Origin: Gammaproteobacteria bacterium
Lineage (GTDB): Bacteria > Pseudomonadota > Gammaproteobacteria > Steroidobacterales > Foliamicaceae
Direction: 5' to 3'
DNA length: 45,642 nucleotides
Assembly (NCBI GenBank): GCA_028821145.1
Contig: JAPPHC010000067.1
Coordinates: 1-45,642 of the forward strand
Positions 33,756 through 43,002 of this stretch are shown one piece after another. A model generated the notes under the pieces. The model had not been told where the DNA came from. It did no database searches and was given only the letters and a program-made list of their open reading frames with translations. Numbering within the stretch: the stretch's first letter is position 1; every line of letters starts with the position of its first letter. Position numbers and translations under genes: made by a program.

Positions 33756-34676
33756 TCAGACACCATCGGCAAGCGGCATCAGCTCTTGGTAGATGGCGGT
33801 GTGCAGGGGGGTGGGAACGCCGGTTTGCTCGCCCATTCGGTGGATGGCGCCGGACAGCCATTCGATCTCAAGCGGGCGGCCGCGCTCGAGATCCGTCAGC
33901 AGCGAGGCCTTGCCGCCGTGAGCGAACACGTTCCTCAGCGTGGCGCGGGTCTGCGTCTCTATGTTGCGGGGCAGGGGAACCTCTAGTGCGCGCGCCACGG
34001 CCAAAGCCTCCTGCAGGGCGATTTCCAGAAGCCACGGCATCGCGGGATTGTCTGCCATCGCGTCGAAACCGCTGCGCATCGCCACGTTGATTGAGCTCGA
34101 GCACGCGACCATCAGGAATTTGAGCCACAGCATGGTTTCCATGTTGCGGTGAATTTCGGCTTCGATTCCCGTCGGCGCCAGCGCGTCCTCCAGGCTGCGC
34201 AAACGCTCGCTTGCCCCGCCCGCGGGTTCGGCGAGATTGAGCTGCAGCGTTTCGCCTTCGCGCAGGATCACGCCGGGTTCCAGCAGCTTGGCGACCACCT
34301 GCACAGTTCCGCCCAATACGCTGTTCGGGGGCAACAGCGCCCTGGCGGTTTCCTGCGCGTCCAGTCCGTTCTGCAGCGTGACGACGCTGCCGCAGGAAGC
34401 CAGCCATTCGGCATGGGTTTCGATCGCGTCGATAAGGTCGTAGCGCTTCATGCAAAGCAGAACCGCCTCGGCGGGCGCCTGCCCGCCGGGATTCGAGGTC
34501 ACGTTGATCCTCTCGGCGCGAAAGGGCAAACGTTCGTGTTTCACGGTGATTCCGCGCTCTGCAAGGGCGCGGGCGTTGTCGCCGCGGGCGATGAACAGGA
34601 CGTCGTGGCCGGCCCGCAAAAGAGCCGCTCCGAGGCTGCCGCCGACGCCGCCCACTCCGATGATTGCAATGCGCAT
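33756..34676 (-). CDS. Ketopantoate reductase family protein
   Basis: The 306-residue NADPH-dependent reductase has the Rossmann start IAIIGVGGVGGSLGAAL, LLCMKRYDL, the segment VVTLQNGLDAQE, and a helical C-terminal domain with MLWLKFLMVACSSSINV and PRNIETQTRATLRNVFAHGGKASLLTDLERGRPLEIEWLSG-type residues. These fit ApbA/PanE, which makes pantoate for CoA. Several paralogues of this family act on other 2-oxoacids, so the pantothenate role is likely but not certain. It is divergent from the CoA-ester propionate operon 50 bases away and is followed by the symporter pair. Confidence 0.87.
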   Translation of the reverse strand: MRIAIIGVGGVGGSLGAALLRAGHDVLFIARGDNARALAERGITVKHERLPFRAERINVTSNPGGQAPAEAVLLCMKRYDLIDAIETHAEWLASCGSVVTLQNGLDAQETARALLPPNSVLGGTVQVVAKLLEPGVILREGETLQLNLAEPAGGASERLRSLEDALAPTGIEAEIHRNMETMLWLKFLMVACSSSINVAMRSGFDAMADNPAMPWLLEIALQEALAVARALEVPLPRNIETQTRATLRNVFAHGGKASLLTDLERGRPLEIEWLSGAIHRMGEQTGVPTPLHTAIYQELMPLADGV

Positions 34677-34677
34677 G

Positions 34678-34693
34678 CGGGCTATACTGCCCG
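34678..34693. promoter_or_regulatory. TATACT within a small palindrome in the panE-like/mutase divergent gap
   Basis: cgggc and gcccg (34678-34682 and 34689-34693) flank a TATACT that is a good -10 for the propionate operon, giving a start near 34695 and a leader of about 32 bases. No -35 match was found at the usual distance. The palindrome over the -10 could be a repressor site. No cobalamin riboswitch fits in this 50-base gap. Confidence 0.35.
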
Positions 34694-34726
34694 TTTTTGC
34701 GCAGATTCAAAACACCGTAAATCCCA

Positions 34727-36889
34727 ATGAAAAAGGGCAAAGCGAACGGATCACTCTCCAGCTTGCCGCCGGACTGGGCGGCCCGGGCCAAACAGGAGCT
34801 CAAGGGCGCCGACGCCGCGGGCCTGATCTGGGACACGCCGGAAGGGATCCCGGTAAAGCCGCTGTACACGGTCAAGGACCTTGAGGGTCTGCAGCACATC
34901 CGCAGCCTGCCCGGCGCGCCGCCGTACGTGCGCGGGCCGCGGGCCACCATGTATGCCGGCCGGCCCTGGACCGTTCGCCAGTACGCGGGGTTTTCCACCG
35001 CCGAGGAGTCGAACGCGTTCTACCGGCGCAATATAGCCGCCGGCCAGTCGGGCCTGAGCGTCGCCTTCGATCTGCCCACGCACCGCGGCTACGACTCGGA
35101 CCATCCGCGCGCGCTCGGCGATGTGGGCAAGGCCGGGGTGGCCATCGATACCGTCGAGGACATGAAGCGACTGTTTGACGGCATCGCGCTCAAGGACATG
35201 TCGGTGTCCATGACCATGAACGGGGCGGTCCTGCCGGTCATGGCCATGTACATCGTGGCGGCGGAAGAGCAGGGAGCCCGTCTCGAGGACCTGTCGGGCA
35301 CCATGCAGAACGACATTCTCAAGGAGTTCATGGTCCGCAATACCTACATCTATCCGCCGGACCCCTCCATGCGGATCGTGGGCGACATCATCGCGTTCAG
35401 TGCCCGCAACATGCCGCGCTTCAATCCCATATCGATTTCCGGCTACCACATGCTGGAAGCGGGCGCCACGGCGGTTCAGGAACTGGGCTATACGCTGGCC
35501 GACGGCCTGGAGTACGTCCGCGCGGCCATGAACGCCGGTCTCGACGTGGACGAGTTCGCTCCGCGGCTGAGCTTCTTCTTCGGCATCGGCATGAATTTCT
35601 TCATGGAGGCGGCGAAGTTGCGGGCCGCGCGGCTGTTGTGGGCGGAGCTGATGCAGGAGCGGTTCGCGCCGGGCAATCCCCGCTCGCTGATGCTGCGTAC
35701 GCACTGTCAGACTTCCGGCGTGAGCCTGACCAGCCAGGATCCGTACAACAACGTGATTCGCACGACGGTCGAGGCTCTGGCGGCGGTGCTGGGCGGCACG
35801 CAGTCGCTGCACACGAACAGCTTCGATGAGGCCCTGGCTTTGCCCAGCGATCATTCGGCGCACATAGCGCGCAACACGCAGCTCGTCCTGCGCGAGGAGA
35901 CCGGCGTGACCCGCGTTGCGGACCCGCTGGGAGGTTCGTACTATGTGGAGAGTCTTACCGCCTCCCTGGCGACGGGGGCCCGCGAACTGATCCGCGAAGT
36001 GGAGGACCTGGGCGGCATGACGCGCGCGATCGAGGCCGGGGTTCCCAAGCTGCGCATCGAGGCGGCGGCCGCGCGACGCCAGGCCCGGATGGAGCGCGGC
36101 GAGGACGTTGTGGTAGGAGTGAACCGGTACCAGCTTGCCGACGAAGCCGAGGTTGAACTGCTTGATATCGATAATCGCAAGGTGCGGGAAAGCCAGTTGC
36201 GGCGGATCGCCGAGGTGCGGTCTCAGCGCGACGAGAAGGCCTGCCGGGCTGCGCTTGCCGAGTTGCGGGCGGCGGCCTCGCGGGACGGTACCGAACTGGT
36301 TGCACCTGCACTGGAAGCGACCCGCAGGCGGGCCACCGTCGGCGAAATCTCGCTGGCGATGGAAGAGGTGTTCGGCCGGCACCGGGCCGTGTCGCAGACG
36401 GTGAGCGGAGTGTATTCACAAGCCTATGAAGGCGACGAGGAATTCGCCTCGCTCCAGCAGCGCGTGCGCGAGTTCGGGAAACGGGCAGGGCGCCGGCCCA
36501 GGATCCTGGTGGCCAAGCTCGGCCAGGACGGGCACGACCGCGGCGCGCGGGTCGTCGCCTCGGCGCTGGCCGACCTGGGCTTCGATGTGGACATCGGGCC
36601 GCTGTTCCAGACTCCCGAGGAGGTCGCGAGGCAAGCGGTCGAGAACGACGTGCACCTGGTGGGCATTTCCTCTCAGGCGGCGGGGCACCGGGAATTGGCG
36701 CCGCGCATGATCGAGGCGCTGCGCGCCGAGGGAGCGGGGGACGTGCGCGTGGTGATCGGCGGAATCATTCCCAGGCAGGACCGCAAGCTGCTGGAGGATG
36801 CGGGAGTGGCGCTGATATTCGAGCCCGGCGCCAACATCACGGCCGCCGCCACGGACATGCTGGCGCTGCTGGAGGGAGATGAAGAATGA
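34727..36889 (+). CDS. mcmA: Methylmalonyl-CoA mutase (single-chain, adenosylcobalamin-dependent)
   Basis: The mutase interconverts methylmalonyl-CoA and succinyl-CoA. The 720-residue protein has the catalytic barrel with [22 protein letters not shown] (catalytic Tyr in TMY), then [17 protein letters not shown] and [16 protein letters not shown]-terminal B12 domain follows with LGQDGHDRG (Asp601, axial His603, Gly606) and the GG of VVIGGIIP. The TMY/RPWTxRQYAGFS text is that of methylmalonyl- rather than isobutyryl-CoA mutase. The length fits the homodimeric single-gene form. It is the first gene of a tightly coupled operon, and its stop overlaps pccB (ATGA). The symbol scpA is also used for this enzyme, unrelated to the kleisin above. 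Confidence 0.97.
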   Translation: MKKGKANGSLSSLPPDWAARAKQELKGADAAGLIWDTPEGIPVKPLYTVKDLEGLQHIRSLPGAPPYVRGPRATMYAGRPWTVRQYAGFSTAEESNAFYRRNIAAGQSGLSVAFDLPTHRGYDSDHPRALGDVGKAGVAIDTVEDMKRLFDGIALKDMSVSMTMNGAVLPVMAMYIVAAEEQGARLEDLSGTMQNDILKEFMVRNTYIYPPDPSMRIVGDIIAFSARNMPRFNPISISGYHMLEAGATAVQELGYTLADGLEYVRAAMNAGLDVDEFAPRLSFFFGIGMNFFMEAAKLRAARLLWAELMQERFAPGNPRSLMLRTHCQTSGVSLTSQDPYNNVIRTTVEALAAVLGGTQSLHTNSFDEALALPSDHSAHIARNTQLVLREETGVTRVADPLGGSYYVESLTASLATGARELIREVEDLGGMTRAIEAGVPKLRIEAAAARRQARMERGEDVVVGVNRYQLADEAEVELLDIDNRKVRESQLRRIAEVRSQRDEKACRAALAELRAAASRDGTELVAPALEATRRRATVGEISLAMEEVFGRHRAVSQTVSGVYSQAYEGDEEFASLQQRVREFGKRAGRRPRILVAKLGQDGHDRGARVVASALADLGFDVDIGPLFQTPEEVARQAVENDVHLVGISSQAAGHRELAPRMIEALRAEGAGDVRVVIGGIIPRQDRKLLEDAGVALIFEPGANITAAATDMLALLEGDEE

Positions 36890-38427
36890 GCGAGCGTGCC
36901 CGAAGGCTCAAGCGGCTGGAGGAGATGCGCGCGGCCTCGCGCGCCGGCGGCGGCGAGGCGCGGGTCAAACGGCAGCACGAACGCGGCAAGCTGACCGCGC
37001 GCGAACGCCTGGAGGTGCTGCTCGATGCCGACAGCTTCGAGGAGTGGGATGCCTTCGTGGAGCACCGCAGCAGCGATTTCGGCATGGAAGAGCAGCGCAT
37101 ACCCGGAGACGGCGTGATATCCGGGCACGGGCGCATCAACGGCCGCCTGGTGTTCGTGTTCAGCCAGGACTTCACCGTGTTCGGCGGCTCGCTGTCGGAG
37201 ACCAATGCCCGAAAGATCTGCAAGGTGATGGAACAGGCCATCAAGGTGGGAGCGCCCATCATCGGCCTGAACGACTCCGGCGGCGCGCGGATACAGGAAG
37301 GCGTGGCCTCGCTGGGCGGCTATGCCGACGTCTTCCAGCGCAACGTGCTGGCGTCCGGCGTGGTTCCGCAAGTCTCGCTGGTGATGGGCCCCTGCGCCGG
37401 CGGCGCTGTGTATTCGCCGGCGATCACCGATTTCATCTTCATGGTGCGCGGGACTTCGTACATGTTCGTGACCGGTCCGGACGTGGTGAAGACGGTCACG
37501 GCCGAGGAAATCACCGCCGAGGAACTGGGCGGGGCGGACACGCACAATTCCCGCTCCGGCGTTGCCGACCGCGCCTTCGACGACGACGTGGAGACGCTGC
37601 GCATGGCGCGCCTGCTGATGGGTTACCTGCCGTCCAGCAACCGCGAACGCGCACCGGCACGACCGACCGACGACCCCGAGGACCGGGCCGAGCATTCACT
37701 CAACAGTCTCGTGCCCACCGACCCGGCCAAGCCGTACGACATCAAGGAGCTGATCTACAAGGTGGCGGACGAGAGCGAGTTTTTCGAGCTGCAGCCCGAT
37801 TTCGCGCGCAACATCGTGACTGGCTTCGTTCGCATCGCCGGAGAAACGGTGGGCGTGGTGGCCAACCAGCCCGCTGTCCTGGCCGGCTGTCTTGACATCG
37901 AAGCCTCCGTCAAGGGGGCGCGATTCGTTCGCTTCTGCGACGCTTTTTCGATTCCGCTGCTGACTCTGGTGGACGTGCCGGGCTTCATGCCGGGATCGCA
38001 GCAGGAATACGGGGGAATCATCCGCCACGGCGCCAAGCTGCTCTACGCCTACGCCGAGGCCACCGTGCCCAAGGTCACGGTGATCACCCGCAAGGCCTAT
38101 GGCGGCGCCTACGACGTGATGTCGTCCAAGCACCTGCGCGGCGACGTGAATTTCGCCTGGCCCAGCGCCGAGATCGCCGTGATGGGACCGCAGGGCGCGG
38201 TGGAGATCATCTTCCGCCGGGATATCGGCGATGCGGAGAAGATCGCCGCCCGAACCGAGGAATACCGGCGCAAGTTCGCCCACCCGTACGTCGCCGCGGG
38301 ACGCGGCTACATCGACGACGTGATCGAGCCGCGCGTGACCCGCGCGCACCTGTGCCGTTCCTTTGCCATGCTGCGCAACAAGCGCATCAGGGACCCCTGG
38401 CGCAAACACGGCAACATCCCCCTTTGA
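36886..38427 (+). CDS. pccB: Propionyl-CoA carboxylase beta chain (carboxyltransferase)
   Basis: The 513-residue carboxyltransferase subunit has the N-terminal crotonase half ([57 protein letters not shown]) and the C-terminal half ([47 protein letters not shown]). The pattern fits propionyl-CoA carboxylase, consistent with the adjacent mutase. The start overlaps the mutase stop (ATGA) and the stop overlaps the TTG start of pccA. Confidence 0.96.
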   Translation: MSERARRLKRLEEMRAASRAGGGEARVKRQHERGKLTARERLEVLLDADSFEEWDAFVEHRSSDFGMEEQRIPGDGVISGHGRINGRLVFVFSQDFTVFGGSLSETNARKICKVMEQAIKVGAPIIGLNDSGGARIQEGVASLGGYADVFQRNVLASGVVPQVSLVMGPCAGGAVYSPAITDFIFMVRGTSYMFVTGPDVVKTVTAEEITAEELGGADTHNSRSGVADRAFDDDVETLRMARLLMGYLPSSNRERAPARPTDDPEDRAEHSLNSLVPTDPAKPYDIKELIYKVADESEFFELQPDFARNIVTGFVRIAGETVGVVANQPAVLAGCLDIEASVKGARFVRFCDAFSIPLLTLVDVPGFMPGSQQEYGGIIRHGAKLLYAYAEATVPKVTVITRKAYGGAYDVMSSKHLRGDVNFAWPSAEIAVMGPQGAVEIIFRRDIGDAEKIAARTEEYRRKFAHPYVAAGRGYIDDVIEPRVTRAHLCRSFAMLRNKRIRDPWRKHGNIPL

Positions 38428-40400
38428 AGAAGCTGCTGATCGCTAACCGCGGTGAGATCGCCTGCCGCATCATGCGGGGCGCGCAGGCACTCGGCATCCG
38501 AACCGTGGCCGTCTGTTCCGACGCCGATTCCGAGGCCCTCCACACGCGCACGGCCGACGAGGCCGTCCGCATAGGGGGCCTGACCGCGGCCGACAGCTAT
38601 CTCGACGTGGAAAAAATCATTGCGGCCTGCAAACAGTCGGGCGCGGACGCCCTGCACCCCGGCTACGGGTTTCTTTCCGAGAATGCCCGTTTCGCCGCGG
38701 CGGTGGAGGAAGCCGGCATTGCCTTCGTCGGACCCCCGGCGGAAGCGATCCGGCTAATGGGGGACAAGCTGGAGGCCAAGCGCATCGCCGCCGCAGCCGG
38801 CGTTCCCGTAATTCCCGGCCGCCCCGAGGCCATGGAAAGCGCCGATGCCGCGGCCGAGGCGGCCGCCGATATCGGCTACCCGGTATTGCTGAAGGCCCAG
38901 GCCGGTGGCGGCGGGCGCGGCATGCGGATCGCGCGCGACGAAGCCGAGTGCCGGGCGGGATACGAGCAGGCCGTTCGGGAAGCCGAGGCGGCGTTCGCCG
39001 ACGGGCGCGTATTCGTGGAGAAATACCTGGAGCGCCCGCGCCATATCGAAGTTCAGGTTCTGGCCGACGGCCACGGTTCGGTGGTGCATCTTGGAGAGCG
39101 CGAGTGCTCGATCCAGCGCCGCTATCAGAAAGTCATCGAGGAGGCGCCTTCGCCGTTCGTGACGCCGGAAATGCGCTCGGAGATGGGCGAGGCCGCCGTT
39201 TCACTGGCGAAGGCGATCGGCTACCGCTCCGCCGGCACCGTCGAGTTTGTGGTTGACGCGTCGGGCAGCTTTCACCTGCTGGAAATGAACACCCGGCTGC
39301 AGGTGGAGCATCCGATCACCGAGTGGGTTGCCGGCATCGACCTGGTGCAGTGGATGCTGCGGATTGCCGCGGGGGAAGCGCTGGATTTCACCCAGGAGGA
39401 TGTCGAACTCAAGGGCTGGTCCATGGAAGCCAGGATCTGCGCCGAAGACCCGGAGCGGGACTTTCTGCCCGCGGCCGGCCGGCTGGTTCGCTGGCTGCCG
39501 CCCTCGGCCGGCCCGGCGCTGCGGCTGGACGCCGGAGTGGAGGAGGGCGACGAGGCGTCCGTTTACTACGATTCGCTGATCGCGAAGCTGGTGGTGTACG
39601 GGCAGGACCGGAACCAGGCTGCCGCCCGCCTGGCCGCCGCGCTGGATAATTTCGCGGTTGAAGGACCGGCCACCAATGTGCTGTTCCTGGCTTCTCTCGC
39701 GCGCCATCCGCGATTCGTCGCGGGCGAACTCACCACGGCTTTCATCGGCGAGGAGTATCCGGAGGGCTTTCGGCCGGACGATGACGGCAACGCTGCGCTC
39801 ACGCAACTGCTGGGTGCAGTGACGGTCATGGCCCAGGACCGTGCGGCCCGCATGACGCCGTCGGGCTGGACGGAGTCGGTGCTTCTCGCCGACGGCGAGG
39901 AGGTAAGGCTGAAGAGAAAGTGGGAAAACGGGTGCGTGAGCGTGCGATTCGGAAGAAGAATCTACAGGCTGGAGAGCGGCTGGCGCCCGTTCGAGCCGAT
40001 TGCCCGCTGCAAGGTCCGCGTTCCCCGTGGCGCCGGGCTCGCCGGGGGCGAAATGTTCTTCGTTGTTCAGCGGGATGGACTCGGCGTCACCGTCTCGCAT
40101 GCGGGCGCCAAGCGCGAATTCGTGTACCTGCCGCCACGCTCCGCCCGGCTGAAGGGCCGCATGGCGGCCCGGCCGGCACACCTGGGAGTCACCGCACTCA
40201 ACGCGCCGATGCCCGGCGTGCTCACCCAACTGCGGGTCGAGGAAGGCGAGGAAGTGAAGACCGGGCAGGAAATAGGGGTCATCGAGGCGATGAAGATGGA
40301 AAACAGCCTGCGGTCGCCACGGGACGGCCACATCCGGGAAATCGCCGTAAGCCCCGGCGACAACCTGGAGACCAACCAGCTCATCCTGCGTTACGAATGA
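38424..40400 (+). CDS. pccA: Propionyl-CoA carboxylase alpha chain (biotin carboxylase plus biotin carrier)
   Basis: The 658-residue biotin-dependent subunit has an N-terminal biotin carboxylase domain ([39 protein letters not shown], and [16 protein letters not shown]), a middle interaction domain, and a C-terminal biotinyl domain with the acceptor Lys624 in EAMKMENS. The start is TTG 38424, which overlaps the pccB stop as TTGA and puts Met directly before [10 protein letters not shown]. Any earlier start would read through non-conserved text antisense-like in composition. It makes D-methylmalonyl-CoA for the epimerase encoded next. Confidence 0.95.
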   Translation: MKKLLIANRGEIACRIMRGAQALGIRTVAVCSDADSEALHTRTADEAVRIGGLTAADSYLDVEKIIAACKQSGADALHPGYGFLSENARFAAAVEEAGIAFVGPPAEAIRLMGDKLEAKRIAAAAGVPVIPGRPEAMESADAAAEAAADIGYPVLLKAQAGGGGRGMRIARDEAECRAGYEQAVREAEAAFADGRVFVEKYLERPRHIEVQVLADGHGSVVHLGERECSIQRRYQKVIEEAPSPFVTPEMRSEMGEAAVSLAKAIGYRSAGTVEFVVDASGSFHLLEMNTRLQVEHPITEWVAGIDLVQWMLRIAAGEALDFTQEDVELKGWSMEARICAEDPERDFLPAAGRLVRWLPPSAGPALRLDAGVEEGDEASVYYDSLIAKLVVYGQDRNQAAARLAAALDNFAVEGPATNVLFLASLARHPRFVAGELTTAFIGEEYPEGFRPDDDGNAALTQLLGAVTVMAQDRAARMTPSGWTESVLLADGEEVRLKRKWENGCVSVRFGRRIYRLESGWRPFEPIARCKVRVPRGAGLAGGEMFFVVQRDGLGVTVSHAGAKREFVYLPPRSARLKGRMAARPAHLGVTALNAPMPGVLTQLRVEEGEEVKTGQEIGVIEAMKMENSLRSPRDGHIREIAVSPGDNLETNQLILRYE

Positions 40401-41626
40401 GCGGGCAGATCGAAATCCTGGCCGAAGGCGTGCTGGCCGGCGATCGCCGCAGCCTGGCGCGCGCGCTGACCCTGGTGGAGTCCGAGCGGGGCGTTGACCG
40501 CGATGCGGCGCGCGCGCTTATCGAGCGGCTTCGGGAGGGATCCGGCCCGGCCACGAGAATCGGGATCACGGGTCCGCCCGGGGCCGGCAAGTCCACGCTG
40601 ATCGAGCAACTGGGCCTGCGCTTCGTGGAGGCCGGGAAGCGCGTGTGCGTGCTGGCCGTCGATCCTACCTCGTCACGCACCGGCGGCTCGATCCTCGGGG
40701 ACAAGACGCGGATGACCGAACTGGCGCGCAAGGCCGGAGTGTTCATCCGGCCCTCGCCGACCGGCGACGGCAGCGGCGCCTTGAGCGGCCGAACGCGCGA
40801 AGCCCTTACGGTGCTCGGCAGCGGTCCGTTCGATTACCTCTTGCTCGAAACGGCCGGCTCTGGACAGGCGGACACGGAAGTTGCGAACCTGGTGGACGTG
40901 CTCGTCCTGGTGCTGGCGCCCGGCGGCGGAGACGAGTTGCAGGGCATGAAGCGCGGGATAAGAGAGCTTGCCGACCTGATCGTAGTGAACAAGGCCGACG
41001 GCGAAACGCGTCAACTGGCCCGGTCCACGGCGTCCGATTACGCGCGTTCCCTACCGGCGGCGGGGCGCGACGCGGTGGTCAGTTGCTCGGCGCTGGAGGG
41101 GACCGGCCTGGACGAACTCGCTCGCCGGATCGCCGATCTGGCTGACTCGGCGCCGGCAAGGCAGGCGGGGGAGCAGGCGCCGGATCGCGATGCATCCGGC
41201 GCGATCGGACGGCTGAACCACGTGGCTCTGGCCACGGCGGACGTGGAACAAGCCGCCGCCTTTTATCGCGATGTCCTGGGCGCGGAGGTTTCGGAACCGA
41301 AGCCGCTGCCCGAGCATGGCGTCACGACCGTCTTTGTCCGGTTGCCCAACACCGCGCTGGAGCTGCTGGAACCGCTGGGCGAAGAGTCGCCGATCAGCGG
41401 GTTTCTCAAGCGTGCGACATCCGGCGGGATGCACCACATCTGCTGCGAGGTCGATGACATCCTGGCGGCGCGTGACCGGGTGCGCGAGCAAGGCGTGCGC
41501 ATACTGGGCGACGGCGAACCGAGCATCGGCGCGCATGGCCTGCCGGTCCTGTTTCTGCATCCCAAGGACTGTTTCGGGGTGCTTATCGAGCTCGAGGAAC
41601 GTGCTAGTGTTGGCTCCGGGGAATAA
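40397..41626 (+). CDS. Fusion of MeaB (mutase-associated GTPase) and methylmalonyl-CoA epimerase
   Basis: One uninterrupted 409-residue frame joins two proteins of the propionate route. Residues 1-250 are a MeaB/ArgK G-protein: Walker A GPPGAGKST (59-67), DPTSSRTGGSILGDKTRM (89-106), ETAGSGQAD (151-159), GGGDELQGMKRGIRELADL (switch III-like) and NKAD (198-201). A linker (about 251-270) leads to a VOC-fold methylmalonyl-CoA epimerase (272-402): LNHVALAT with His275, GGMHHICCEVDD with metal His at about 347, and LIELEE with Glu398. Known MeaB proteins of about 330 residues end in a dimerisation arm; that arm is absent and the epimerase takes its place. The start overlaps the pccA stop (ATGA). 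MeaB protects and loads the B12 mutase, and the epimerase feeds it L-methylmalonyl-CoA. Confidence 0.93.
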   Translation: MSGQIEILAEGVLAGDRRSLARALTLVESERGVDRDAARALIERLREGSGPATRIGITGPPGAGKSTLIEQLGLRFVEAGKRVCVLAVDPTSSRTGGSILGDKTRMTELARKAGVFIRPSPTGDGSGALSGRTREALTVLGSGPFDYLLLETAGSGQADTEVANLVDVLVLVLAPGGGDELQGMKRGIRELADLIVVNKADGETRQLARSTASDYARSLPAAGRDAVVSCSALEGTGLDELARRIADLADSAPARQAGEQAPDRDASGAIGRLNHVALATADVEQAAAFYRDVLGAEVSEPKPLPEHGVTTVFVRLPNTALELLEPLGEESPISGFLKRATSGGMHHICCEVDDILAARDRVREQGVRILGDGEPSIGAHGLPVLFLHPKDCFGVLIELEERASVGSGE

Positions 41627-41656
41627 GCCGGGACCGGCGAGAACGAGGAGGTCCTG

Positions 41657-42034
41657 ATGCCGCGGATATTTGTGCTGTTGGCGACGCTGCTGCTGGCGTC
41701 ATCCGTTTTTCTTGCAGCCTACGGAACGCACGGTCTTTTCGAGGCCGGCGCCGCCGCCTCGGAGGTGCGTGCCTGGGACTGGGCGAACCAGATTCAGGTA
41801 GCGCACTCGCTCGGACTGCTGGCCGTGGGACTGATGCTGCGCCGCAGCCCGGACGTCCTGTTCTACAAGGTAGCGGGATGGCTTCTGATCGTGGGCGTGG
41901 TCGTATTCTCGGGCACCGTCTACATGAAATTGCTGGGCGGTCCGGACTTCGGCCAGCTGACGCCCTACGGCGGCACGACGCTGGCGATCGCCTGGCTCAG
42001 CGCCGCCGTCGGCGTCTGGCGCGACCTCCGCTAA
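41657..42034 (+). CDS. DUF423 (YgdD-like) small membrane protein
   Basis: The 125-residue protein has four hydrophobic segments and the DUF423 marks: AAYGTHGL near the start, NQIQVAHSLGLLAVGL, and FSGTVYMKLLGGPDFGQLTPYGGTTLAIAWL. The function of this inner-membrane family is unknown. ATG 41657 has a strong GAGGAGG site. It lies 30 bases after the fusion gene on the same strand and may be the last gene of the propionate operon. Its TAA stop overlaps the opposing transacylase stop in CTAA. Confidence 0.92.
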   Translation: MPRIFVLLATLLLASSVFLAAYGTHGLFEAGAAASEVRAWDWANQIQVAHSLGLLAVGLMLRRSPDVLFYKVAGWLLIVGVVVFSGTVYMKLLGGPDFGQLTPYGGTTLAIAWLSAAVGVWRDLR

Positions 42035-42993
42035 CCTGGTTTCAGTGAGAGGGCGTCGTCGGCGTTGATGACGGCGCCGATTTCGGCGTCGTGGCCGGCG
42101 CCGCGGCAGTATTTCTTCAGGATGCCCTGCAGGTTCGGCCGCTTCTCCGCGGGGGTTTCGCCGCGTCCGATGCCGCCGCCCAGTTCCAGGAATGACGACA
42201 CGCCGTTCTCCACAGCCCACTGCATGCACCCGACCCAGTTCACCGGGTTGATGAGCTGAAAGAAAAGCCGGGTCCGAATGGCTTCCGGCGCGGGATCGTG
42301 CGGCCGCGCCGTGTAGTTGGACAGCACCGGGAAGCGCGGAGCATGGAACTCCGTGGTCCTGAGCACGTCGCGGAACTCCCGCGCCGCCGTCACCATCAGA
42401 TAGGTGTGGAACGCGCCCTCCGTGGCCAGGGGCGTCCCCCGCTTGCGCGGATAGTTCTCCGCCAGGTCGGCGGCCAGTTGCTCCAGATCGGCGTGCGTGC
42501 CGCCCACGACCGTCTGGGTTGGCAGGTTCAGGCCGGCGACCTGGCAGCAGTGCCGATCGGCGAGCTGCCGCGCCTCTTCGGCGTCCATGGCAAGCGCCAG
42601 CATGCCGCCTTCGCCATATTCGCCCATCAGCCGGCCGCGCTCGCCGACCAGGCGCAGCGCGTCGTCGAATGCCAGCGCCCCGGCGGCAACCAGCGCACTG
42701 TATTCGCCCAGGCTGTGTCCGGCGGCCGCCAGCGGCGTCAATGCGCCGCCCGACTGCGCTTCCGTCACCCGCAGGCAGGCGATCGAGTGGGTCAGCAGCG
42801 CGGGCTGCGTGTAGCGCGTGAGCCCGATCCGGCCTTCCGGGTCGCTGAAGCTGAGTTCCCGCATGTCGTAGCCGAGCGCCTCGCCGGCCTCGTCATAGAC
42901 CCTGCGGGCCGCGTCGAAGGCCTCGTAGAGATCGCTCCCCATGCCGGCGTACTGGGCGCCCTGGCCGGGAAATACCAGCATTCCAGTATTCAT
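42031..42993 (-). CDS. ACP S-malonyltransferase (FabD-like)
   Basis: The 320-residue acyltransferase has FPGQGAQYAGMG (oxyanion Gln), the nucleophile elbow GHSLGEY with Ser94, an Arg in GERGRLMGEY that binds the malonyl carboxylate in FabD, and the catalytic His in TEGAFHTYLM. It therefore looks like a malonyl-CoA:ACP transacylase. It is not in a fab cluster: its neighbours are an aminotransferase and a convergent DUF423 gene, so it may be a second copy with a special role. It starts nine bases after avtA on the same strand. Confidence 0.87.
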   Translation of the reverse strand: MNTGMLVFPGQGAQYAGMGSDLYEAFDAARRVYDEAGEALGYDMRELSFSDPEGRIGLTRYTQPALLTHSIACLRVTEAQSGGALTPLAAAGHSLGEYSALVAAGALAFDDALRLVGERGRLMGEYGEGGMLALAMDAEEARQLADRHCCQVAGLNLPTQTVVGGTHADLEQLAADLAENYPRKRGTPLATEGAFHTYLMVTAAREFRDVLRTTEFHAPRFPVLSNYTARPHDPAPEAIRTRLFFQLINPVNWVGCMQWAVENGVSSFLELGGGIGRGETPAEKRPNLQGILKKYCRGAGHDAEIGAVINADDALSLKPG

Positions 42994-43002
42994 GGGTGAG
43001 TC

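Noticed and set aside
34677-34726. Cobalamin riboswitch before the B12-dependent mutase
   Set aside because: The gap is only 50 bases and lacks the B12-box; mutase genes are also not usual riboswitch targets.
34751-36382. 543-codon open frame on the minus strand opposite the mutase
   Set aside because: It is a shadow of methylmalonyl-CoA mutase with no motif.
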